Positions 41,201-54,429 of a stretch of 64,000 nucleotides of DNA are shown piece after piece (the first letter of the stretch is position 1; each line of letters starts with the position of its first letter). Both the position numbers and the translations under genes were made by a program. The notes under the pieces were generated by a model that made no database searches, was not told the origin of the DNA, and was given only the letters and a program-made list of their open reading frames with translations. This stretch comes from Parus major (Eukaryota > Chordata > Aves > Passeriformes > Paridae): contig NC_031769.1 in NCBI RefSeq assembly GCF_001522545.3, positions 9,600,470 to 9,664,469 of the forward strand. The letters are read 5' to 3'.

Positions 41201-43709
41201 AACAGAGCTCGAAACCTGAATTTCAGCATTTTAAAATTTATTTTACATTCCATTTTTATAACTTTCCATGGAATCCATAAAGGTCAAAGTCAAACTGAAG
41301 GAATAAAGGAAGGTGTTTATTTTAAATTATTGAAGACAAAGATATCAGTATAGAAATTTTTTACTGCTTATATGTTTGCAGCTTCTTTTTATTGAACTTG
41401 TTAAACTGTTCGGAGGTAATCAGAAAATGCATGTAAGAATCAAGCTCAAACCAACCAAATAAATTTGATTAACTGAGTGCTGATAAAGACAGGAGGGTGA
41501 GATAATGTTTCCAGTAGTGATATGATGTAGAGGACAAAGGCCACAATATTATAAAAAGGGATGAAAAATTTGTACTTTGCTTTAAATGAAGGTACCTCTG
41601 ATCTGAAATAAACAGCCTTGTGACCTAGGAGTAAAAGTTAGAGAAAGTTACCCCCTTGAAATAGCTAAGAATATAAATTTTCTTTTCTAGCTCAGTTTCT
41701 ACTTGATCAAAGTATAGTTGTAAAACACTGAAGAAAATTCTGCAGTTATGCTTTTGCAGTTTCATTTTGTCTGGATAGATAGCTACATTTATTAAAATCA
41801 CACTTCTTACAAGAAAAAATAAAAAGTGTCTTACACTGCGCTTTTTCTTAATTAAAAACTCAATCTGACAAGAAAAAAAATTCAAAATACACATTATTCC
41901 CATTGAAAATTATAGTATATATCAGACATTTTCATTAATCAGTCCTTTTACTAGAATTGCAGTGATATTACTCGGGTTATAAAGGAAATATCCCTGCCTT
42001 TGTTTGGGGTGGTTTTTTTTAAGAAAAATTGCAGTTATTTAATTCTTTCTCAATGAAAAACACAACTGCACTTTTTTTCTATAGGCAGATGGGGAAAGTA
42101 AGATATCTTCAGTTGTTCAAAGATGTCCATATGGAAAATGAAAACATATTGATGAAATTTTTCATCCAAAAAAGACAAAGTAGGAGAAAAATCAGTAATA
42201 TGCTGGCTAGAGCTCTTAGCTGAGATGTAAGAAATTCAGTTATAAGCACAACCTCATACCAGGCAAGTGTGGGCACTGGTTAAAACAGGCAGCCTGAGTG
42301 CACTGTGTGTGATTTAAACCCAGCCACATGAACTTCTCATCTAATCTCACTTTATCTTCCCTGGAGAGAAATGGTTAATTTTAGGGCTTAATTCATCTGA
42401 CCTATTTGTGATGTCTGCTTCACAACAAGATGAATTGTCGCCTTGAGTAGATCATGTCAAGTGTGAAGGGAGCGTGGAGTGATTAGCTCAGGAATAGATG
42501 TCTGCATTCAATCCCTTCTTGCAGCCTCTCACGTTGGAGGCTGCGTTAACAAAAGGGCAGAGCCGCAGGAGGACCCTGGCTGTGGAGCTGGAGCTTCAGC
42601 ACCCATCACCTGCAGTGCCAGATGCTCCAGGTGAGCTCAGGGGATCTCAGATACATTCCCACATATCCACTACTGGACTTCCACCAAGCATCTTGGGACC
42701 AATAAAATACGATTTTTTTGAAGGAGAGAGCTTTATGAGAAAACTCTGCAGCTCAGCGTTCATTTCTACGCTAGTGTGACTATCTGCTTCACTGAAAGGA
42801 TCATGAAACACTTGAAGGAGAGGCATTCAGCAGCCTTGCCAAAAGTAGAATAAACATTTCTTGATTTGGGGAGATGAAGTTTCAAATGTCCTCCTCTGAG
42901 TGACCACGTTATGGAAAGAATATCAGTTTTGTTTGTCAGTGTTATTTCCTGTTCTCGAGTTGCTTAATATGCTCTCATTTTTGCAACACAGCTCACAGGA
43001 AAAAGAATTCTTGGTGTAGTGGTTCTCCTCTTTCTTTACATCAGAAATCTGCTCTTTTGAGAAAGCTAAAACCCCAACAAACATGCAGGGGCTGAAAGTG
43101 CCTAGCTAAACATTTCAGCAGGTTGAGGCAAAAAAGGGTTTTTGTCTGTAAGGAAGGTTTGCATGTTTCCTGTCTCAAGTCAGCTGAACACACTGCTGTG
43201 CAAAAGGGGTTTTTACTAAAGCTTTTCTTTTTTTGCTTTGAAAACCTGATTTTCAGCCTTTCCATCACATTTTAGGGGTAAAGAGCTTCTTTCTTCTCTG
43301 AACAGGTTAGGTAACTTTTGTTGGCCACATTTTTTCACAAGTAATTATACTTTAGGGGCCCTGTGTTACATTTTTTTCTGCCTGGAATTGGTTTTAGAGC
43401 AACTGGAAGCGCTGCTGAATGGGGTTGCTTGTGCTTTCCCTTCTCTGTTCTTTTCCTCAAATGCTTACACTTCACTTAAATGCTGCCTATTTGTCTGTTA
43501 CCATAGAAAACCTTATATGCTGTCATGTGTTGGACTTTTTGCCTAACACTGAATTTATTTTTCTGTGTGGAAAGTGCTAGTAAGAAAACACTGTAGTTGT
43601 TTGACCTGTATGAAAAGAAGAAAGACTGTTTATGTTAATGTTATATAGTATATTCAAACCAGGTAGGACAAAGAAGGGGATGAGAAATGGAAGTGCAAAT
43701 GAAACTGCC

Positions 43710-43732
43710 TTTTTTTTTTTTTTTTTTTTTTT
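43710..43732. repeat. Poly(T) run, 23 bases
   Basis: An uninterrupted run of 23 T is the longest homopolymer I saw. No adjacent retroposon body or target-site duplication was recognised, so it may be a simple slippage tract rather than the poly(A) tail of a minus-strand insertion. Confidence 0.9.
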
Positions 43733-46700
43733 GTCATCCTCTTGTGGTATTATGTAGATCCCCAGCCAGATGGCTACTGGCTATAAGCTGTGTGTGGATT
43801 CACAGGATTTTAACTCCTCTGTTGGTTTCCCATCTGTCATAAACTCAGATGCTGCAATCCAGAGACTGACATGAATGTCAGTGTCTTCTTTAGCACACCA
43901 AAACCATTATGGTTCGAAGGCTGCAGTAAGAGCACGAATGAAGACAGGACGGTGTCTGGTTTAACAGCCATACTGCTGGACTGGACAGTAAAATTTCTTG
44001 CAGTTGGTTTAACATAGTGCTTTAAATTGGTTTGACCACTGTGGTGGCAGCAGTCTCCAACAAACACTACCTAAAAAGTCTCCTCAAATGGATATTGTTT
44101 TGGCTGTTGCAACTTAGCAAAGATTTTAAACTCATAGTTGATTTCAGTAGGAAATTTCATGTCTAAAAATAAATAACAGGCTATTTGCAGCAGAAAAAGG
44201 TAGTAAAATTCAGTCTCTGAGCACCGGGGGAACAGATGTGAAGCGTTTAAAAACAATACTTTTTTTGTCTTTCTTCAGTTGAAAATGACCAGTTCAGTAT
44301 CCCGTACGTTTTCTTTTAGCATGTCATCACTTGGATTAATACATTCTGTTTCTATTAATGAAGGTGAAAACAGTGAAAAACATCTTAGATTTCATGGTGT
44401 AGGGTAGAATAAGGCATTGGTCACTTTGTGATCACCCACCAAGGCCTCAGCATCACTGAAACAAAGAAACCTTGTTCCTCAATGTAAAAGAAGCTCTCAT
44501 AGTCTTGCTTTATGTCTTGTCATACTCAAAATTGCAAAATGAAAAATTAAATCTCTAGGAAAAAGGCAAGAATGAGTGAGAAATAGGGGCTGAACACACT
44601 CCAGAAACCATTTTAGAAGGAATTCTAGTATATAAGTGTATCAAAGAGAAGCAGCCATATAAGCCTATAAGGGAATCACTACTATTATGAAGTCCTTCCA
44701 GATTTAGACTTGGTTCTTCATTAATAGATTTGACTTCTATGAGAAGAAGTTACACCCCTGCAAGAAAATAACCACTTTCCTAAGGAGTAGCTCTCTGAAA
44801 TCAAGGAATCTAGTAATGCAGCTTCAAAAACCCTGTCAGGAGGAAATGACCCTCTCTGTTTCCACTTTGCATTCAGTCCTGTAGGACAGGGAGCAGCTTA
44901 AGAGTATGATGAAGTGTTTCAGGTGGTTTCTAGTGCTTAGTGAAGTAGCCCCAAATTAAATGCCTCATTCAGCATCAGGCATCACAACTGGAGTCATTCC
45001 AGACAGGTGCTCCAGCAGCATGGTGGAATTCAGCTCTTCTGCCTAGGTTGAAGGAACCCCACATGATGAAATAAGATACTGATTGGAAAGACTGCCAGAA
45101 ATCCAATCTTTTATTTCACACACAGAACAGTGTATTATAAACCCAAATTCCAAGTCAATAGGTTTGGCCCTTGTGGTAGCACCATAATGTTATGATATTC
45201 TTGCAGTTCAATTTCTTTGCATTACACAGAAAATATTTTTGCAGAAATCACAACAGGAGGCTGAATTTCTTGAATGACATTTTCTGAAATTTAGGAGAAG
45301 CTGATCGTAGGATTAGTTAATTTTTCTGGGCTTTTACTTCTGTTCGTAGCCACAGGGATGGCACACTATTCAGTTATGTCCTGCACATCAAGGAATTTCT
45401 CCCCCGCTGTAGGGATAGGTTTTGGTGTCAGAGTTCCCTATCATTCATCTGCATTCAGGTTGAAGGAGTAAAATAAGACCCCAGCCAAATGTTGGCAGTA
45501 GTGAAAAATGAAATAATCTGAAAAATGAAGTCCTAGTTTTGCTGACAAAATTATTAATCCCATGTTCCGGTGTCCAAAGGAAATGCCGGAGAACAGAACA
45601 GTATGGTCCTGTTGCCTTTAATAAACCTCAGCCCTAGATAATGATAGAGCAGGAAGAGCTCTTGAGTGTTCATGAAGTAATGTCCTCCCTAAAGGGCCTT
45701 TGTAATCTGCTCTATGTCATCGAAATCACCATCTTCAGTGCTTGAAGAAATAGGTTTCAGATGCACCCGCCAGAGGAAACACAGAACATCATTCTGCAAG
45801 TGGAAAGTGCTGTAGTCCCACAGCAGCACAGGGTTCTTAGTAGCTCCAGCATATGCCATGGACATAGATATGAATATAATAGCAAGCCACTGGTCAAAGT
45901 ATTCATTTTACCAATGAAAACAGATATAACATGCAATAATCAGGCTGATGTGAAGTGGATTTTCAGGAAAAAAATGCGTAATTCTGCTCACCCGCAGCTG
46001 GTCCTCAAGAAGCCTTGAGAAGAATGTTCTCCATTAAAAAATAAAGACATGTAAGTTGGCTTCAGGTAAGAGAAGATAAGAAATAGGAGTTGGGAGCATC
46101 TGAAAGTTATAGGTAATAGAAATTATATAAAAAGAGGTCACACTAGAACTCCCACCGAGGTCTTGGAAACAGCTCCACAAATTTGAGAGTGCAGCCCCAA
46201 ATTACAGTGTTGGGGAAAACTCTGTGCCAGAAAAACCCATTTCCCAGCCCCTGCCACTCAATGAGCCCCACACCAAGAGCTGTTCAGAAAGTTAAGTGGT
46301 ATATTCTCCCCCTGCCTCTTTTAAAGAGCAAATAGGAAGGACATACCAAATGTCCTAAAATTGTAGGATGAGGTTTTTTTGATGTCAGCTATTAGCAGGT
46401 TTGCTGAGAAACTGGTGTTATCTGAAGTAATAGCAACATACTTCCATCATCTGCTCTGATCTTTGGAAGATCTTTGTTTGAGTAATGTTTTGACTTTTAA
46501 GGTTTCTCTTTATAAAGCTTACGGTCTTGAAACTTATTTTCTTCATTTTTTCCATTTGTTAACTTCTGCAGCAAAGATAAAAAGAAAAGGATCATAATTA
46601 TGCTCAGCTGTTTTCCACTTCAGGATTCGTTTAGTTATGAATGCAGTTGTTTTTTACTGTACATTTGTTTTCATGAAAACTGCTGTTCTCACATGTCTGT

Positions 46701-46817
46701 AAATTGTCCTCTAGGCAAGCTTTGTCCTTGTCCAGACATGAGTGCTTTGGGGGGAGAGCTGAGAGCAATCTGAAGTAAGAAGTGCAAACTTAATAAATTA
46801 CCTGGTTTTGAGGTATT

Positions 46818-46835
46818 AAAAAAAAAAAAAAAAAA
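46818..46835. repeat. Poly(A) run, 18 bases
   Basis: An uninterrupted run of 18 A in intron 1. The sequence upstream does not resemble a processed gene copy that I can identify. Confidence 0.9.
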
Positions 46836-48066
46836 GGACCTTAGACATGGATAGGGATTAAGGCTTCACTAGGAAGTGATGATGGAGTTGGTTTGGGGCA
46901 GGATGAGAGGAAAGCTGTGTAGGAATGCATGTAATCAGTCAGTTTGGGTGCTGCCTATGAAGGAGAGAACATATGCTCCAAATATACTTCAAATTTTACG
47001 CCAGATATCTGTGTCCAACCTAGGAAATACATTCTCTAAGAAACATAGAAGAGAAAGCTAAGCAAGGTGACCACTAGGGGAAAGGCTTCCATTTCCACAA
47101 TGCAGTGTTCTTGATGAACTGTCCCACAGCTGGGAGAGCATTGCATGAAACTTTCAGGTCCATTATTTCTGATATTCACCTTGAATTTCAGAAGCAGTAT
47201 CTAAAGCTCAGATTTTACAATTTGATCCTCTCCCTGCTTGAAAGTTTCTTTTGATTAATGCTGTAGAAGCCTGTAAGCTTTGGCAGTGTTTTTCTTAGGC
47301 TCATCTTGCCCGTGTTACAGATCAATGTGTTTTAACACTCTGTATTTCTGGAAGTTTTCAAGGGTGAGCCCAGGCATATTGGCTTGAAGGAGCTTTAGTT
47401 TGGAAACCTTAGTTGGTTCAGAATTGTGCTTGTTTTCTTTATATAGTATCAGCTTTCCTGCAGATGACTGTTGACAAGAGGAAGTATCTGAGTTAATGTT
47501 GCTTGTGGCCTGATTGCTGGAGAAAAGTGGTCATGCCTGCATGACACGTTCACTTTTAAAATAATTCAATATCTGAGCTGTTTGAGAAGTTCTGTAGCTG
47601 TGCTTTTATTTATAGAGAGGGAGAGGCCAAAAAGAAGAGCTTTGAAAGAAACAAGTTCAGGCAGACTTTGTTTTTGTTAAGGAGCAACAAAAATTGATTC
47701 AGCTGCCTTTAGTCAATAAAAATGCAGCCTGGTAGAGGGATAGTTGTTACAAACATCTAAGGTTTAGGTCCTGTTGCTACCACCAGAATCACAATTTGTA
47801 GTTTAAAGATAGTATCAGTTGTGTGTAGTTCAGAGAAAGAGAAAAAACCCTAGCAATTTGGAATCTCACATTGAATTGGGAAAAAAGTCAGCATTAACTC
47901 TGTGTTATACCATATACATTACATATTCTGCAGTAATTTATTTTTTTCATGATTTAGTACTTTTCCATACATTGATAATTCTTTGACCTGGAAAATGTAT
48001 CTCTCTCATTGTTTAGTGTGAAACTGACCTTATGCAGAATTACATTCCCTGCTAATATACCATGAA

Positions 48067-48085
48067 AAATTATTTATTTATTTAT
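48067..48085. repeat. ATTT tetranucleotide repeat
   Basis: About four TTAT/TTTA units form a short microsatellite. Confidence 0.75.
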
Positions 48086-48491
48086 GTCATCATACCTTAT
48101 TTATTATAGCTTACTTACTGATAGGGAAATTTACTGCATCAGTCCAGTTGAGGCTTACAGAACAACCAAGCTCCTTAGCTTTCAGAGCAGAAAGGAAGAT
48201 GATGATCAAAAGCTTGCTTTCCGAGAAGGAGCTACTCTTCTCATTTATATTTCTTAGCATTTTCTAAGATGTCTTCCACCTATCACTTTTTATTAGAGGG
48301 AGTTGCAGAATCAAAGTGGCATCTATTTATCATCCAAACTGAAATTTCAGCCCTCACCATCAGCCTTCTTTGGCCATGATTTTTCCCGTTTTATGACCGA
48401 GTGAGCGTTGGAGCCTGTCAGGATGCATAGCTGCATTAATCATCTCTGCTCACTACAGCCAAGTGAGAGGACAGGAAGCATCTATTTACTA

Positions 48492-48690
48492 AGGGCTTGT
48501 CTACATGGGGAAATAGCCCAGACTGCTCACTAGGAGTTAACTCCTTCCTAGGATTCTACTTGAGCATCTTTCAGTGGTTTAGCTTCAGGCTGCTTTGGAA
48601 ACGATGGAATTTGGTAGTGGGTGGAGTTAAACCACAGAAAGCCTGTGTTAGTGTGCAGTGTGGGTTCAGAACATGATCCTGTCTCCACGT
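48492..48690. mobile_element. Possible fossil MITE-like repeat
   Basis: The block opens with AGGGCTTGTCTACATGGGG, wording close to the ends of old DNA transposons common in turtles and crocodilians and present at low copy in birds. A mirrored end was not found, so boundaries and identity are uncertain. Confidence 0.2.
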
Positions 48691-49013
48691 GTCATTTAAT
48701 CTTCTGTAACTGACCCTCTTCATGCTCTTAGTCTGTGGCAAATGGAAGGTAAAACATGTTAGTTGAAGCCTCCCTCATGAAGTCTTGCTTGTGTCCATGT
48801 ACCTGTGCATTTCTACAGGGACCCCAGAGTGCTGTTGACAGCAACTTGGGTGCAAGCATTATTTTTGATAATTCCCCAAATGAGAAAATCTGATGAGAAT
48901 TAATTATTTTTCATGACAGAGGACAAGAAGTATGTAGGATGATCTTTTTACACCTTGTATGAGCCATGTATTATTTAGTGATGTTGAAGCTACTCGTGTT
49001 GGACCATCTTTTG

Positions 49014-49051
49014 TATAGAAATATAGATTTTCTATATAGAAATATAGATTT
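49014..49051. repeat. 17-base direct repeat, two perfect copies
   Basis: TATAGAAATATAGATTT occurs at 49014-49030 and again at 49035-49051, separated by four bases. It looks like a recent local duplication in AT-rich DNA. Confidence 0.9.
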
Positions 49052-49384
49052 CTTTGCCCCATTGAGTAGCCTTCGGAGTTGAAAACAGCTTAAAGTCTGT
49101 TTAATATTAGTTCAGTACATCATCATCCTGAAAATAAGAGGCTTTGTTATTATGGAAGTTGAAGTTTATCTTCATGAGAAACTTGCATCATTTTGCAAGA
49201 ACTATGTTTTTAAAGCAACTTATATTAGTGCAAGCTTCATTGTGGAAATTATTTAGCATAACTCAATTTCAATAATTAAGCCTTAAGCAAACCAAACTAA
49301 ATTGATTTTTTAACTGGAATTATGTTTAGAAGTTTGATAAATGCATTGAGTTGTGTGCATTTTCAGTTGTCATATGAAAGAGTA

Positions 49385-49660
49385 GTAGAATAGAAAATAA
49401 AAGAATATTTCAGTTGTAAGAGTCCTGCAGTAATCATTTAGTCCACCTCCCTGACCACTTCAGGACTGACCAAAAGTTAAATCCTGTTCTTAAGGGAAAA
49501 TGCCAAATGCCTATTAAACATTTAGAGGCTTGGGTCATAAACCACGTCTCTAGGAAGTCTGTTCCAGTGTTTGACCACCCTGCAGGTAAAGAGATGACTC
49601 CTAATGTCCAGGCTAAACCTCCTCAGAACTGCTTTGAAACAATATTTTCTCAGGAAAACA
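49385..49660 (-). mobile_element. CR1 LINE fragment, ORF2 C-terminus and 3' end
   Basis: Read on the minus strand, this is the end of CR1 ORF2 followed by its 3' tail. Plus-strand landmarks match inverted CR1: TAGTCCACCTCCCTGACC, AAATGCCTATTAAACA, GTTCCAGTGTTTGACCACCC, GTAAAGAGATGACTCCTAATG. The minus-strand translation contains VVKHWNRLPRDVVYDPSL, the characteristic C-terminal end of the CR1 reverse-transcriptase protein. The copy is 5'-truncated and diverged, and the remaining frame lacks the catalytic RT and endonuclease parts, so it cannot be active. Outer boundaries are approximate. Confidence 0.93.
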
Positions 49661-52600
49661 GAAACTTGTGTGGTTCTTGGTGTTCCTATGTAACTGTTAA
49701 TTTTCTTACTGGCTATAAAAACTAACTGTCTATGCATTGAATACCAATTAAAAGTTGAAATATTAAGGAAAATACTACTTATTTTAGAAGATCAGTATGG
49801 AGCCTTGTCTTAACACAGATCATAGTAAAAAATATATTATGAGCTTCAGCTTACCTAGGCACAGTACTGAGAGTAAAACATGATGACCATTACAAAAAAT
49901 GTCATTTGGAAGAAACTGGTGTAGCTACATTGCTGATTGCAACTTTGGCTCTTTGCTTTCAGCTCTTTCAACTACACTACTTTCTTTGGTAGCTATGCTC
50001 TTTTCCAGACTTGCATTGCTAGATAAAGTTTTATTCAGTGATTTCTGCCAGACAGGAACAAAGGATTGTTTCTTTCAAATACTAGGATGGCATTTGCTGT
50101 TGTCTGTGAAATTCCAGACTGAGACTGGCTGGAGAGGCAGCAGAATGCATTTTAGTCCTGTACATATATTTGTATTTGATAGCTGACAAGACAACTTTGA
50201 CAGCCTTTGTTTGGAGTATATGGCTATTATTCAGTCTTTCTCAGCATCTTGTGTTGATGCTTCATATGAGATTTTGTTATACTCTGTTTGCACTTACACT
50301 TTCAGAAATTCTCTTTTGGGATGGCACCTCAGCATTTGTGTTAAGTGGTCTCTAACAGGGTGAGTTAATTAAACAAGAAAGTCCAAGTTTGAATCCAAAA
50401 GAAAAATAGAGTTCTGCCATTTGTATACTGGTGATTCAGAATGTCTGAGCTTAACATTCAAATGCCATGTGCCTTAGCCCCAGTGAAGGACACTTAATCA
50501 TTATGAATAGAATACAATACAAATGAAATAAATGCGGTATCAGGGATTAAAATAGACCTTGCAACATATGTGTAGTAAAAGTATTCTTGGGGCCTTTAAT
50601 TCTGTAATGTCCTTGGCTCAGATTTCTACAGTGGCTCACTGCCATCTTGAAATGGCATAAGGTAAAAGCAAAACCTTTCATGTATTCTGTGTACAGGAGT
50701 TGGGGAAAAAATTAAATTGCAGAGAGAACAAAGCAAAACATTACAGTTTTATATTCAGGCAGTCCTGTTTTGTGTCTGTACTGCACTTCAGGGGGCTGTG
50801 CAAAACCACACTCAAAAAGTTGCATGACATTAAGGTTACAAACCTTGCAGTTGGGAAATGCAAAGGTGGAGCTGCACAGATCAGCAGGGGTATTGCACTT
50901 GCACATGGGAAATATTTAGGATAATTATGCTAATAAACTTTCCTCTTTTGATTAGACTGTGTAGACCTTAAGCTAACAGTGAAATGAAAATATTTTCATT
51001 AGGAATGACATGCATTCAATGTCCAAAAATCTGTATTTTAATAACTTCCAAAAGGGCGGCATTACAGCCTGAACTAATCTCCTAATAAAAAAATCAAAAA
51101 AAACCCAAAAAAACCTAAACCACCAAAGAATTTAGTAACTTTTATTAATTTATGGTCTAATTTTTTGAGTTTAGTTTAATTAACAAAGAAATCTTCCCTA
51201 TTTCAGTCACAAGCCTTTGTTACATCTTTCGGTTACACTAACATCACTCAACACATCCCTAAGTTCTTCATTGTGAGGATGTGGCAATCAGACAGCAGTT
51301 GAAAGTTTACTCCAAAACCCTGGAAAGTCAGCAGAAAGGCATTTGTTGATTTTAGTGGATTGGGATTAAGTCCAAAATAAATATCTAATATACCAAACCA
51401 CTTTGTTATTATTCAACATTTGAAAATTGCTTTGTATGCAAAATCTTTATTTCTGATAACCTTCCATCTTACAATAGAGAATCTCCTGCTACCAGGTGCC
51501 CAGCAAATCCTTGGTTATGCCTATAATCCTCCACACTCATGAAGATAAATAAATGGTAAGCAAAATATGGAATTTCTCTTTTCAAAAGCTTTTTCCTCAC
51601 CCTAGCAGCTTCTTCCCACATTTTTGGATCACCAGCTATGGAAGGCAGACATGAAATTAAACCTTCTCTTGTTTCTCCCCATGCATGACCTATGCTGCTG
51701 CTCAGTCAAGACATTTTCACCTGTACCTTTCCTATGTAAAAATAGAATAATTACCACTTTTAATCACAATTGTTGTAGGAGGGGAAGACTAAGAGTTCAC
51801 ACTCCCACTACACCAGTGATGCAAGATATGATTCAACAGCAGTTTAAATTGTAAACTAAATTTTAAACTTGCAGAAGTTCACAGTACAGTGAAGATCTGT
51901 ATAAAGTCCAGGGACCCAAACTATGCATCAGTTTGCAAATCTGGATTTTAATGGTAGAGACTCCTATTTAGTACAAGAACAAAGGTAGAAATTTGGAACT
52001 CTTTGTCCTGTTGATACCTACTATATATATGTCCAGTTTTATACCTACTATAAAAAGGTACACTTTAATAAACACTAGACCCCATATTATAAAGTACTTA
52101 AAAATATGAAATTGAGTCTAAGTTCCCAATGCACTCAAACTCAGCATGAAAACCACTAAAACTACGACTGAGCCTAACTTCTTCCTGCTGTTGAGCCTAA
52201 AATCTTTCACTGTGTATTGTGGAAGAAACAGTATCAAGTCCCAGGGCTGTGAGGCCAAAAGGCAGCAACCAGTAGCTGAGCAGTAGCAAGGATCAACTCC
52301 TTAAACCTTCTTTCCATTGCAATTAAGTGCGCAGGGAGTCCCAGCCAAATGGTGGCTGATAGATAGCAGGGATGGAGTTTAACCTGTTTGACTTTGCACT
52401 GGAAGGGCTGAGCACCACAGGTAGCCTCACTTACAGTGAAGTACCAACAGAGGATTTAACAAGCTACTATTTGTCAGCTCTTAATTAGCAGCTCCCATCA
52501 GAGCAGCAGCGCCCAACTGCAGCGCCGTCTGCTTTGGTGCAAAGTCCAAATTATTAGTGAAGTTTTCAGAAGCATCGTATTTTGCTTGGACGATGGTGTT

Positions 52601-54367
52601 TAACAGCTGACATGTGGCAAGATTTGACTACCTTTGAGTTCTTTTGGTGTGTAGGGAGAGTTTTCTAGCTAAACTTAGTACTCGATAGTATCTGCTAAAT
52701 TTGATGCAAGCAGCAGGTCAGGAGGTTCCTTGGGCTGAATTCCTTGACGTTCTGCAAGGTGATTTTTGTTTATTTTGACTTGCAGTTCAGATTTCTGTAT
52801 CCACCACTGTTGCGGCAGACAGCTGTACAGAGTTTGGTTCAGCCAAGTGTGTGCTAATGACTGGTAGCCTTGTTGTTTTGACAGTGCCCGCCTTGCCACT
52901 GCTGTGCCACTGCTGCCACGTGGCAGTGAGGCTGCGCTGGGGACCCAGGGAAGATAAGCTTTGCTGTGTGTGTGTTATCTTTGTATTCATTGAGCCTGCC
53001 TGTAAGGAGTGTGGGTAACATTTGGCTCTCGAGGGAAGCTGCACACAGAAAAGTGGTGTACTTTTCAGAATGTGTTTAGGATAATAAAGAGGGATTCAAA
53101 ATACAAAGTACAGTAAAACCATACTCAGAGTGCATGAGAAAACGTTAGAGTTGGAAATTGAGAACATCAATAGTTTGCTTTAGGCCCTGTGTGAGTGAGG
53201 GTGTGATGGAAGTATGTGAACTGGTGCATCAGCCGCATCAAACTTTCTCTTTTAGGAGGATATTTCTTGTATTCTGCAGGTCTCATGGATGCCTACAGTA
53301 TCTAAGACAGATCCTGCTGATATAAATTCCTAGATTTTCAGTCATCTGTGTTTGGCAGCCTTCTCTCAGAAGCTGCATCCTACCATAAACTTGCTAACAA
53401 AACATGAAGTGGCGTGGAGCAAATAATTTTGTATGGACAGGGCATACCATAGCTAAATGAACATAGTGCCCAGCAAATCATACAAAGGAAATGAATGTTT
53501 ACTTCAGCTTTAGGCTTTTCTTTCCAGGATTTTTAAATGAACGCTATAGCAAAAGAGGAGGATGAGTAACATTTCCAAGCATTTATCTGTAAATGTACAA
53601 TCCAGTATTGTGGTTTTAAAGAGTCTGTGGACTTTGAACTTCTTTAAAAGACTGCATGAGTGAATCAGCCTCTTTCGATACTTAACCTCTGAGCCATAGA
53701 TTTTTACACATACTCACACACACCGCATGTTTATGCTCGTTCTCTCCTGTGTTTGTGTGTGTGAACCTACACATAAGCAAATAAGGGGAGTGATAAATAC
53801 AGATTTAAGATTCTAACATGTCTCCTGTTAAAATGTAAACTACTATTTGCATGAGTAAGTTGTTCCTGTGGAGACGCTGGGAGGATTTCTGTTGCTTGGA
53901 AGGAGCACTCAAAGGCATTGTATGAACTATTAACAGCTGGATTCAAGTTCCCTTTAAAATATTGTAATAATATAGAAAACTGCTTGTATTTTTGCAGGAG
54001 TGCAGGGAGTAGACTGTTGTGGTTAGTTTTACCATAGAGGAAGAGTGACTGCAATGAACAGCAAGAAATATGCCACAATCTTGTAATCTTTTTCTGTAAT
54101 GTAAGAAGACTCTGTATTTTTTTCTACACCATGAAATTAAAAGATTAAAATAACACTAAAGTAGTCTGGGCTTTTGGAAAAAAACAACAGCCTATTTTTG
54201 TATTTTTGGCAATATGGTGTGTAAGAACTGCTATTTCAGTAGTAGAGTGTCAACTCCTGAGTTTAGTGAAAGTGCCCTTAAATAGTAAACCAAAGTTATG
54301 AAAGTGAAGTGAATATTCTTTGAAGGCAGAACACCTGCTAAAATTATTCTTGTATCTTGAATAGACC
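49661..54367. other. Intron 1, AT-rich stretch without recognised genes
   Basis: No exon or RNA gene could be supported. A compact block around 52490-52560 has CpG-containing sequence and a motif resembling an HNF4/DR1 site; the rest is ordinary AT-rich intron. Confidence 0.6.
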
Positions 54368-54384
54368 AAAAAAAAAAAAAAAAA
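54368..54384. repeat. Poly(A) run, 17 bases
   Basis: An uninterrupted A run lies immediately before a GC-richer block. It may be a simple tract; a retroposed tail for an unidentified insertion is possible but unsupported. Confidence 0.85.
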
Positions 54385-54429
54385 GGAAATAGAACAGGTG
54401 TGATTGCTGTGTCCCATGTGTGCCCCTAT

